Source: Erysipelotrichaceae bacterium (GTDB taxonomy: Bacteria > Bacillota_I > Bacilli_A > Erysipelotrichales > Erysipelotrichaceae). Taken from it: DNA of 36,718 nt. Under the pieces are notes generated by a model, which was given only the letters and a program-made list of their open reading frames with translations, searched no databases and was not told the origin of the DNA. Shown here piece by piece: positions 7,130 to 15,672 of the stretch; position 1 is the first letter of the stretch; each line of letters begins with the position of its first letter. A program made the translations under genes and the position numbers. The stretch is from positions 1 through 36,718 of the forward strand of contig JAAYWN010000015.1 in the NCBI GenBank assembly GCA_012516665.1, read 5' to 3'.

Positions 7130-7858
7130 TCAGAGCTTAGAAGCTGCTGCTTCATCCAGGATCACTGTAACGTCTTTATGATCCTGCAGAATAGAAGCTG
7201 GGCAGGATTCTGTCTTTGGTCCATGGATCATATTGTAGACAGCCTCTGCTTTATTGGCACCGGTAGCAATCAGAACAATTTTGGAAGCTCTCATAATGGA
7301 AGCCAGTCCCTGTGTGATTGCTTTCGTAGGGACCTCATCAATATCGCCATCAAAGAATCTTGCATTGTCTTTTCTTGTCTGTTCCGTCAGATCCATCAGA
7401 TGTGTTTCTGATGTAAAAGGGCAACCTGGCTCATTGAAAGCAATATGACCGTCTGAGCCGATGCCTAAGATCTGAATATCTACTGTATGCTTCTTCAGCT
7501 CTGTCTCATAGTCAATGCATGCCTGTTTTTCATCTGCGGCACTGCCATCTGGAATATGAATATTCTCTTCCGGAACATCAATGCCGGAGAAAAGATTCTC
7601 ATGCATGAATGTGTAATAGCTCTGGTCATGAGATTTCGGCAGACCGACATACTCATCCAAGTTAAATGTCAGGCAGTCCTTATAAGAAGTGCCGTTCGAA
7701 TTATGATCAGCGATCATTTTCTTGTACATACCTACAGGAGATGATCCTGTAGCAAGGCCTAAAACTGCATTCTTCTTTCCGGTGACTACTTCCTTCATGA
7801 TTTTAAATGCTTCACTGCTTACTTCATCGTAATTCTGTTTGATAATTGTATTGAACAT
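7130..7858 (-). CDS. nagB: Glucosamine-6-phosphate deaminase
   Basis: Converts glucosamine-6-phosphate to fructose-6-phosphate and ammonia, the step that feeds amino sugars into glycolysis. At 242 residues it matches the short Gram-positive form of NagB. Family motifs are clear: the phosphate-binding LATGSSPVGMY at 35-45, FNLDEYVGL at 65-73 with the catalytic Asp-Glu pair, and GIGSDGHIAFNEPG at 132-145 with the catalytic Asp and His. The ATG at 7858 has AGGAG 7 bases upstream; the longer reading from 7903 would overlap the preceding gene. It lies 11 bases after the epimerase-like gene, so the two form an operon. No nagA is present here. Confidence 0.96.
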   Translation of the reverse strand: MFNTIIKQNYDEVSSEAFKIMKEVVTGKKNAVLGLATGSSPVGMYKKMIADHNSNGTSYKDCLTFNLDEYVGLPKSHDQSYYTFMHENLFSGIDVPEENIHIPDGSAADEKQACIDYETELKKHTVDIQILGIGSDGHIAFNEPGCPFTSETHLMDLTEQTRKDNARFFDGDIDEVPTKAITQGLASIMRASKIVLIATGANKAEAVYNMIHGPKTESCPASILQDHKDVTVILDEAAASKL

Positions 7859-7869
7859 TTTCCCTCTCC

Positions 7870-8697
7870 TTATTTGACACGGATTGCATAATCCGATGTC
7901 CACTTTGTATGCGGTGCCAAAATAACAGTTCCTTCTCTCTGTTCAAACGGAACTTCGACTTTGCTGAAATCGCCATGCCCATGCCATGGTTCCAAGCAGA
8001 CGAATGGTGCTTCCGGGCTCCAGAAAGCGATCCATTCATAGCCTTCGTAATGCAGCGTCACGCTGTGCTCTTCATCGCCCAAAGAAACTTCAGTGCTTTT
8101 TGGTGAAGCAATAATGATCGTTTTTTTCAGATCATCGCGATTCAGCGGGATGTCTTTTGTATCAGCCATCTGCCCATTGAGCAATGAAACATTCTCCGGT
8201 GCATTGAAAGAGATCTTGCAGTCTTCAAATTTCTTCTTTGGATCCAGCGGGCAATTGAAAGCTGGATGAAGGCCAAAGCTGAATGGCATATCTTCATCAT
8301 TGGTATTGGAGATCTCATACTGGATCTGCAGCTCTCTGCCTTTCAGCGTGTAATGAATATCCATCTGAAAAGCAAATGGATACTGCTTTCTTGTTTCTTC
8401 ATTATCAGTCAATTCCATAACAAGATGAGCATCATCATGTTCCATACATATAAAATCACTGTGCCGCGCAAAGCCATGATTTCCAATATCATATTCTTTG
8501 CCATGAATATGCAGTTTCTTGTCCCAAGTTGAGCCGACAATCGGGAACAATGTCGGGTTTCTCCCTGTCCAATACTTTGGATCTCCCTGCCACATATATT
8601 CAATACCGGTCTGATTGTCCCTGAAGCTGTGGATCTCTGATGCATGTTCATCGATCACCACGGTGACCAAATCATTTTTCAATGTATATTGAGCCAT
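7870..8697 (-). CDS. Aldose 1-epimerase family protein (LacX-like)
   Basis: A 275-residue protein of the galactose-mutarotase-like beta-sandwich family. The order of motifs fits LacX-type relatives: MWQGDPKYWTGRNPTLFPIVG near the N terminus, the His-containing GNHGFARHSDF at about 73-83, and FGLHPAFNCPL in the middle carrying the second conserved His. These enzymes interconvert alpha and beta anomers of sugars or sugar phosphates. Being in one operon with nagB suggests it acts on an amino sugar or hexose phosphate; the substrate is a guess. AGGAG stands 7 bases before the ATG. Confidence 0.85.
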   Translation of the reverse strand: MAQYTLKNDLVTVVIDEHASEIHSFRDNQTGIEYMWQGDPKYWTGRNPTLFPIVGSTWDKKLHIHGKEYDIGNHGFARHSDFICMEHDDAHLVMELTDNEETRKQYPFAFQMDIHYTLKGRELQIQYEISNTNDEDMPFSFGLHPAFNCPLDPKKKFEDCKISFNAPENVSLLNGQMADTKDIPLNRDDLKKTIIIASPKSTEVSLGDEEHSVTLHYEGYEWIAFWSPEAPFVCLEPWHGHGDFSKVEVPFEQREGTVILAPHTKWTSDYAIRVK

Positions 8698-8717
8698 ATT
8701 CTCTCCTAATATGAAAT

Positions 8718-8726
8718 ATTATAGCA
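8718..8726 (-). promoter_or_regulatory. Extended -10 promoter of the epimerase-nagB operon
   Basis: A perfect TATAAT preceded by TGC (TGn motif) on the - strand, 20 bases before the start codon. The -35 region is poor, as is usual for extended -10 promoters. Confidence 0.6.
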
Positions 8727-8735
8727 TTCATTCAG

Positions 8736-8782
8736 GTGCATTATTGATTCATTGTGAGTACTAAAAGTACAATAAAATGCAC
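8736..8782. repeat. Nested inverted repeat between the nagB operon and pta
   Basis: Outer arms GTGCATTATTG (8736-8746) and CAATAAAATGCAC (8770-8782) are imperfect complements. Between them GTACT-AAA-AGTAC (8758-8770) is an exact 5-bp dyad. The element lies between two divergent promoters, so a shared operator is possible; the protein that would bind is unknown. Confidence 0.35.
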
Positions 8783-8788
8783 GACTTC

Positions 8789-8817
8789 TTGTAAACCGGT
8801 ACACATTTCGTCATAAT
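8789..8817 (+). promoter_or_regulatory. Promoter of pta
   Basis: TTGTAA (8789-8794) and CATAAT (8812-8817) are separated by 17 bases, about 65 bases before the pta start. Confidence 0.6.
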
Positions 8818-8881
8818 CAATGGAATTTAGAACGGGAAAGGTGTAAAGTTTTGATGAAGATGATAGGAGGAGATTCATTTT

Positions 8882-9892
8882 ATGTCATTTATTGAAGGAA
8901 TCAAAGAAAAAGCAAAGCAGGATCTGAAGACGATCGTCCTGCCTGAAACAGAAGATGAGAGAACGATCCGTGCCGCTGCTAAGGTAGCTGAAGAAAAAAC
9001 AGCAAAGCTGATCCTGCTGGGAAATGCAGATACAGTCAAGGCGGATGCTGCAAAATACGGTGTATCTTTAGACGGTGTCACAGTTGTTGATCCGGAAAAA
9101 GCAGAAAAGCTTGATGCGTATGTTGCTCTGCTGACAGAGCTTCGTGCGAAAAAAGGCATGACACCTGAACTTGCGAGAGAAACTCTGCTCAAAGATAAGA
9201 CCATGTTCGGAGTGATCATGGTCAAGAACGGCGACGCTGACGGCTTAGTTTCCGGTGCCTGCCATTCTACCGCAAATACCTTAAGACCTGCTCTGCAGAT
9301 CCTGAAGACAGCGCCAGGCAAGAAACTGGCTTCCGGCTTCTTTGTCTTAGATGTACCGAATTGTCAATATGGTGAGAACGGAACCTTTGTTTTCGCTGAC
9401 TGTGCATTGAATCAGGATCCTGATTCTGAGCAGCTGGCTGCGATTGCTTCTGATTCAGCGGAATCCTTTGAAGCTTTGGTCGGCAAACATGCAAGAGTTG
9501 CTTTCCTTTCCCATTCTACAAAGGGATCTGCAAAACATGCTTTGGTTGATAAAGTTGTCGGTGCAGTGACCGCCGCAAAGAGTGAATATCCTTCTTTGGA
9601 CTGTGATGGCGAATTGCAGCTGGATGCTGCTTTGGATCCTACAGTCGCTGCTCTCAAGGCACCGGGTTCTACCGTTGCCGGCAAAGCAAATGTCCTGATC
9701 TTCCCGAACATCGATGCCGGAAATATCGGCTACAAGCTTGTTCAGAGACTTGGCAAAGCAGAAGCTTACGGCCCAATGCTGCAGGGACTTGCAGCCCCAG
9801 TCAATGATCTGTCCAGAGGATGCTTCTGGGAAGATATAGTCGGTGTTGTTGCTCTGACTGCGGTTCAGGCACAGCTTGCAGCAAAGAAATAA
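8882..9892 (+). CDS. pta: Phosphate acetyltransferase
   Basis: Transfers the acetyl group between CoA and phosphate (acetyl-CoA plus phosphate to acetyl phosphate plus CoA), the first step of acetate formation with ATP gain. The 336-residue length fits the short, single-domain Pta. Recognisable stretches are IVLPETEDERTIRAAAKV at about 19-36, MVKNGDADGLVSGACHST at about 114-131 with the substrate-site motif, and the C-terminal IFPNIDAGNIGYKLVQR. AGGAGGAG lies about 10 bases before the ATG. It stands alone between a promoter and a terminator; no acetate kinase gene is within the window. Confidence 0.97.
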   Translation: MSFIEGIKEKAKQDLKTIVLPETEDERTIRAAAKVAEEKTAKLILLGNADTVKADAAKYGVSLDGVTVVDPEKAEKLDAYVALLTELRAKKGMTPELARETLLKDKTMFGVIMVKNGDADGLVSGACHSTANTLRPALQILKTAPGKKLASGFFVLDVPNCQYGENGTFVFADCALNQDPDSEQLAAIASDSAESFEALVGKHARVAFLSHSTKGSAKHALVDKVVGAVTAAKSEYPSLDCDGELQLDAALDPTVAALKAPGSTVAGKANVLIFPNIDAGNIGYKLVQRLGKAEAYGPMLQGLAAPVNDLSRGCFWEDIVGVVALTAVQAQLAAKK

Positions 9893-9904
9893 TTATGATT
9901 CCAA

Positions 9905-9946
9905 CAAAAAAGCAGGTCTCTGCAAAAGCAGAAATCTGTTTTTTTT
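9905..9946. terminator. Bidirectional terminator between pta and the FAD oxidoreductase
   Basis: An 11-bp stem with one mismatch (9913-9938, loop AAAA) is flanked by six A residues on the left and eight T residues on the right, so it can stop transcripts from both converging genes. Confidence 0.8.
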
Positions 9947-9947
9947 G

Positions 9948-11324
9948 TTACTTCTTTGCAAGGATATCAGCTACGATCAGGCCATTGGCCGCGGCCTGCG
10001 CCAATGATCTGGTAAAGCCTGCCCCATCTCCCAAGGCATAGATGCCCTTAGCAGCTGTCAGTTCAAAGTCCTTAGCTTCCGGACGAGCACTGTAGTATTT
10101 GCATTCAATGCCATACAGAAGCGTATCTTCATTGGCGGTTCCTGGTGCGACCGCATCCAAGGCATGCAAGGTCTCAATAATGTTGTCCAGCTGCCGCTTC
10201 GGCATGCAGAGAGAAAGATCTCCTGGTACTGCACTGAGCGTCGGCCTGACAGAGGACTGGGCTAAACGGGATACCGTTGTCCGCTGTCCTTTTTCCAGAT
10301 CGCCTAAGCGCTGGATCAAAACAGAGCCTCCTGAGATCTTATTGGCCAAGGAAGCAATATATCTTGCATACTCGACTGGCTGATCAAATGGTTCCGTAAA
10401 GAAAGTAGAAGACAGCAATGCAAAGTTGCTGTTGTTGGACTGCTTGGCTTTATCTTTATAAGAGTGTCCGTTTACGGTAAGTACGCCATCAGAATTTTCG
10501 GTCACAACGTACCCTCGTTCATTAAAGCAGAACATTCTGGTACGATCGCCGTAATGGCCATTTTTGAAATAGATCTTCGGCTCATAGATCTTTTTGGAGA
10601 AGTTTTCCCAGATCTCGTATGGGAGCTCGACTCTGACACCGATATCTACCTGATTATTAGTGCGCTTGATCTGATACTTATTGCACCACTTTTCAAACAT
10701 GCCATTGCCGACACGGCCGACCGCAAAGATGATCGTATCGCCATGGACCGTTTTCTTCTCACCTTTCTGTGTAAAGAAGACCTCATGGCTGTCCTTATCC
10801 ACATCCTCTGCAATGGCTTCTGTTTCTATATCTACTTTGCCATCCAAAGAATGAATAAAGTTCAGCATGGTCGTATAGTTGGCATCCGTTCCCAGATGTT
10901 TGACTTCTGCCTGCTGCATATGCAGATCATGCTGCAGACACAGTGTCTTGAGTTCATCATTAGGATGATATATTTCTTTATCTGCCCCATACTTGACCAA
11001 GATGTCATCTGCCTGGTGAATATAGTTCAGCACTTCTTTGGCATCCATGACCGAAGGCAGCCAGCCGCCGTATTCGGTCGTAATATTATATTTTCCATCT
11101 GAGAAAGCCCCTGCCCCTGCCATGCCTTCCATAATGGCACATGGTTTGCACTTGATGCACTGCTTGACCTTTCCGCTCAGGATCGGACAGTTCCTCTCCT
11201 CCAGCTTCTTTCCTCTTTCCAGGATCAGCACATGAAGATCCTCTCTCTTTTCCATCAGACGATAAGCGCACATCAAGCCGCCGATCCCCCCGCCGATAAT
11301 TACTGCATCATAATTTTCATTCAT
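9948..11324 (-). CDS. FAD-dependent oxidoreductase (COG2509-like dehydrogenase)
   Basis: A 458-residue flavoprotein with an N-terminal dinucleotide fold (VIIGGGIGGLMCAYRL at residues 8-23 and LILERGKKLEER) and the matching C-terminal ALGDGAGFTRSLAQAAANG segment that closes over FAD. A cysteine cluster (Cys46, 56, 59 and 62, in a CxxCxxC run) follows the first fold and is typical of this uncharacterised dehydrogenase family. The substrate is not known. It is the last gene of a three-gene operon, 9 bases after the HAD gene. TGAGG precedes the start codon. Confidence 0.85.
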   Translation of the reverse strand: MNENYDAVIIGGGIGGLMCAYRLMEKREDLHVLILERGKKLEERNCPILSGKVKQCIKCKPCAIMEGMAGAGAFSDGKYNITTEYGGWLPSVMDAKEVLNYIHQADDILVKYGADKEIYHPNDELKTLCLQHDLHMQQAEVKHLGTDANYTTMLNFIHSLDGKVDIETEAIAEDVDKDSHEVFFTQKGEKKTVHGDTIIFAVGRVGNGMFEKWCNKYQIKRTNNQVDIGVRVELPYEIWENFSKKIYEPKIYFKNGHYGDRTRMFCFNERGYVVTENSDGVLTVNGHSYKDKAKQSNNSNFALLSSTFFTEPFDQPVEYARYIASLANKISGGSVLIQRLGDLEKGQRTTVSRLAQSSVRPTLSAVPGDLSLCMPKRQLDNIIETLHALDAVAPGTANEDTLLYGIECKYYSARPEAKDFELTAAKGIYALGDGAGFTRSLAQAAANGLIVADILAKK

Positions 11325-11333
11325 TTTACTGCC

Positions 11334-11897
11334 TCATTTCTGCGGCCATTCCCGCCGCTGGTCTCCTTTTACTAAATATGCTTTTTTGGCCAGTGCGGCC
11401 AAAGGAGCATCACTCATTGAATCACTGTAGAACTCATCAATATCTGCATTCTTCTCAATTTTCTGCAGTCTTCTGACTTTTTCTTTCCCATGACAGTTCA
11501 CGCCTGTATATCTTCCGGTCTTTGGATCGACCTGCGAAGCCAAGATATTGACTATGCCAAGCTTTGCACAGAACCGTCGAATCATAAACTCAGGTGAAGC
11601 AGAAATGACCATATCATCTTTTTTCTGCTGCTGCAGATACCAATCTTTTACATGATCCATATGACTGTCCACAAAATCATCTGCTGTTCTGTCTATGTCT
11701 TTTACATAGACGAACATATGATAAAGATTCTGTTTAAATGTCAGTTTTTCCATCAGATGCAGACCATACAAAATACCGCATCCTGCTGTTCGGAATATAG
11801 AAAGCATGGTCAGCGGCCGATGCACATACAGCCATAGGACAAAGTCTGCGGTACTGTCGCCTTGATAGATCGTATTGTCCCAATCATAGATATTCAT
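11334..11897 (-). CDS. HAD-family phosphatase, subclass IB-like
   Basis: A 187-residue haloacid-dehalogenase-type hydrolase. The nucleophile motif is YDWDNT at residues 4-9 (DxDxT form), motif II is the Ser in VISASPE at about 97-103, and the final acidic motif is SDSMSDAPL at about 158-166. A helical cap between motifs I and II fits subclass IB, the group of SerB-like phosphatases. The substrate cannot be read from the sequence. Its ATG overlaps the stop codon of the membrane protein by 4 bases, so it is translationally coupled; GAGGTC lies 7 bases upstream. Confidence 0.8.
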   Translation of the reverse strand: MNIYDWDNTIYQGDSTADFVLWLYVHRPLTMLSIFRTAGCGILYGLHLMEKLTFKQNLYHMFVYVKDIDRTADDFVDSHMDHVKDWYLQQQKKDDMVISASPEFMIRRFCAKLGIVNILASQVDPKTGRYTGVNCHGKEKVRRLQKIEKNADIDEFYSDSMSDAPLAALAKKAYLVKGDQRREWPQK

Positions 11898-13486
11898 TTC
11901 GTTTCGACCTCATTGACGGTCTCACCAGGATGAATGAGATCGCTGTACAGTCCCATCGGAAGATTCGTATAGCTGGCGATATGCCCGAACAAGGTTGCAA
12001 AGACGAGGCAGAGCTCCAGCACCCACTGTCCAATGACCGTCCATTCAAACAATTGATAAATAGCAATGAACACGAGAATATCTGTGAAAGGATTGAACAG
12101 GATCTCAAATGCACATGCATATGTCTCCAGTCCGGTGATCTGTGTCAGCATGCCCATGCATAATGGATTGACGAAGAAAACAAGCATACATATGGTAAGT
12201 TCCCGGATCATGCGGTCTTCTTTGGTGAATGCCTTGCAGGCAAACACAATGACCCCAGCCCATCTCCACACATCCATGATCATATCGATATAGTTGCCGC
12301 GCGGAAACAGAAAACCAGCGACCGTACGATGTGAAAAATAGCTGATATAATAGCCATACTCAATACCGTATCCGGCAATAAAGAAACGCAGAATAAAGGT
12401 ACCGACAAGAAAGATCACAGGGATGATCACATAGAAGATCTGCCGATCATACGCAATCATAAAATCTTCGATCTGGATCAATTTATGATACATTTTTCGT
12501 TTGCTGCGCTTCATATAATAGATGAGGCATACGATGCCGAAGACAACTGCGCCAAAGAAGCTCCGCGATACGATCCAGAAGAACAGATAGAAAACGACCG
12601 GCATCAGAAAGGTTGTCAGATCAAACAAGGCACGGATCTTTTCCTCATGGAACAGGAAAACAGCCAAGCAGTAGATGATCTCAATGGCAATCATCAGATA
12701 CCCCTGATCAACGAAGAGTCCAGCCCCAAGAACGATCGGCAGAAGATATTTGATGTTTTCTTTTCCCGTCTTCAGCCATCGATATGCCGTATAGATGGCC
12801 AAGGCAGTAAAATACAGGCGCCAGTTGTCACCATGAAATGCACCGACGATCTTCCATGAATAGAAAGTACAGTAGAACAGAGAAAAGAAAATCAGCGTAA
12901 AGCGGAACCAAGGATTCGGCAGCTGAAAGCTGTCAATGAAATTCAGCGACATCATCATGCCGATAGCAGAAGCATATAAGCTCAGGAACAATACAACATC
13001 CTGATGGTCCATGCCGGCAAACCAATAGATGACACTGCCAGCCAAAGGATATCCCTGCAATGGGGAAGAAGTCAGTGTCAGTGATTTCATGCCCACATAA
13101 GAAGCCATATTCAGCAGTTCACTGTCCTGCACCATATCATTCAGGCCATATTTCAGGAACATACCGCTGATCAGCAGGACGGCCAGAATAATATACAAAG
13201 TCCTGGCACGGAATAAAATATGCCATGTTTCTTTCAATGTCCGCATCAGCGGAATTACCGCCAATGCAACAATGATCATGGTAACGATCATGATCATGCC
13301 GAAAGAACCATGCAGAACAATAATGGGGATATAAAGTATCGACAGTGCACAGAAAAGCAAAGCAGCGCCATATGGTGCAGCATACATTGCATACTCAGGT
13401 TCATATTTTAAGAACTTCAGCAGCCATCGGCCAAGTCCTTCCGACAGAAAGATCATGGCAATAAAACCTAGAATCATGAATATCAT
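11894..13486 (-). CDS. Polytopic membrane protein of unknown function
   Basis: A 530-residue protein with a dozen or so hydrophobic segments spread over its length and short charged loops between them. I do not recognise a catalytic motif. The profile, with an extended loop after the third or fourth helix (about residues 118-160, QDSELLNMASYVG...SSPLQGYPLAG), recalls GT-C-like or DUF6077-type membrane proteins, but that is only a likeness in layout. It is the first gene of the operon with the HAD phosphatase and FAD oxidoreductase. AAAGGAG lies 5 bases before the ATG. A weak TAGAAT box about 25 bases upstream could serve as -10. Confidence 0.7.
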   Translation of the reverse strand: MIFMILGFIAMIFLSEGLGRWLLKFLKYEPEYAMYAAPYGAALLFCALSILYIPIIVLHGSFGMIMIVTMIIVALAVIPLMRTLKETWHILFRARTLYIILAVLLISGMFLKYGLNDMVQDSELLNMASYVGMKSLTLTSSPLQGYPLAGSVIYWFAGMDHQDVVLFLSLYASAIGMMMSLNFIDSFQLPNPWFRFTLIFFSLFYCTFYSWKIVGAFHGDNWRLYFTALAIYTAYRWLKTGKENIKYLLPIVLGAGLFVDQGYLMIAIEIIYCLAVFLFHEEKIRALFDLTTFLMPVVFYLFFWIVSRSFFGAVVFGIVCLIYYMKRSKRKMYHKLIQIEDFMIAYDRQIFYVIIPVIFLVGTFILRFFIAGYGIEYGYYISYFSHRTVAGFLFPRGNYIDMIMDVWRWAGVIVFACKAFTKEDRMIRELTICMLVFFVNPLCMGMLTQITGLETYACAFEILFNPFTDILVFIAIYQLFEWTVIGQWVLELCLVFATLFGHIASYTNLPMGLYSDLIHPGETVNEVETK

Positions 13487-13544
13487 GCAGACTCCTTTAA
13501 AGAAACATACCTATTCTACTTGAATTGCCTACTTTTTACTAGGC

Positions 13545-13575
13545 GCAAAAGAAAACTGCACCGCAAGGGTGCAGT
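13545..13575 (-). terminator. Terminator of groESL
   Basis: On the - strand ACTGCACC and GGTGCAGT form an 8-bp stem with a 5-base loop, followed by TTTCTTTT. It starts 17 bases after the groEL stop codon. Confidence 0.85.
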
Positions 13576-13592
13576 TATTCTGACCTTTCAGA

Positions 13593-15212
<1,620 letters not shown>

Positions 15213-15225
15213 TTATCCTTCTTTC

Positions 15226-15510
15226 TTATTCAACAACTGCAAGAATGTCTTCTGCCTTGATCAGCAGGTACTCCTTCTTGCCTTCTTTTACTTCAGTTCC
15301 AGAATACTTCTTATAAATTACTGTCTGTCCTTTTTTCAGATCGATCTTAACAAGAACACCATCTTCATTCTTGCCAGGTCCTACCGCAATGACGGTACCA
15401 TGACTAGGTTCATCCTTTGCCTCTTTGGTCGACAGAATGATTCCGCTCTGTGTCTTTTCTTCTTCTTTGATCTTTTCGAGTACTACATAATCATGTAATG
15501 GTCTTAACAT
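15226..15510 (-). CDS. groES: Co-chaperonin GroES
   Basis: The 94-residue lid of the GroEL chamber. The start at 15510 gives the standard MLRPLHDYVVLEKI opening and has AGGAGG 6 bases upstream; the longer reading from 15543 would run into the operator. The mobile loop is the EEKTQSGIILSTKE region (about residues 15-28), and VAVGPGKN appears here as IAVGPGKN. First gene of the groESL operon, controlled by the two CIRCE-like sites. Confidence 0.97.
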   Translation of the reverse strand: MLRPLHDYVVLEKIKEEEKTQSGIILSTKEAKDEPSHGTVIAVGPGKNEDGVLVKIDLKKGQTVIYKKYSGTEVKEGKKEYLLIKAEDILAVVE

Positions 15511-15532
15511 TTCATGCCTCCTATATTTGTTT

Positions 15533-15559
15533 TTAGCACTCACTTTTTTGGACTGCTAA
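15533..15559. promoter_or_regulatory. CIRCE operator 1 (HrcA-binding inverted repeat)
   Basis: TTAGCACTC, nine bases, then GACTGCTAA: the CIRCE consensus with one mismatch in the right arm. It lies just downstream of the groES -10, in the untranslated leader. Confidence 0.9.
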
Positions 15560-15567
15560 CAATAGTT

Positions 15568-15595
15568 ATTATATGCACTTCTATCACTCTGTCAA
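15568..15595 (-). promoter_or_regulatory. Promoter of groESL
   Basis: Perfect TTGACA (15590-15595) and perfect TATAAT (15568-15573) on the - strand with a 16-base spacer. The -35 box lies inside the second CIRCE-like site. Confidence 0.9.
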
Positions 15596-15607
15596 TAGGA
15601 GTGCTAA
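15581..15607. promoter_or_regulatory. CIRCE-like operator 2
   Basis: CTATCACTC, nine bases, then GAGTGCTAA: the right arm is perfect and the left arm has two mismatches. It covers the groESL -35 box and faces the divergent glycosyltransferase gene. Confidence 0.75.
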
Positions 15608-15646
15608 AACAATTTTATTTAGGTTTTTAATCCCTTCATTCTTATA

Positions 15647-15652
15647 TATAAT
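15647..15652 (+). promoter_or_regulatory. -10 box of the glycosyltransferase operon
   Basis: A perfect TATAAT about 20 bases before the start codon at 15673; only an A/T-rich stretch stands in the -35 position. Confidence 0.5.
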
Positions 15653-15672
15653 GGATACAAAGAGGTCATTCC

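Noticed and set aside
10464-11102. A 212-codon open frame on the + strand within the FAD oxidoreductase
   Set aside because: Antisense to a well-supported flavoprotein gene; no start signal and no family resemblance.
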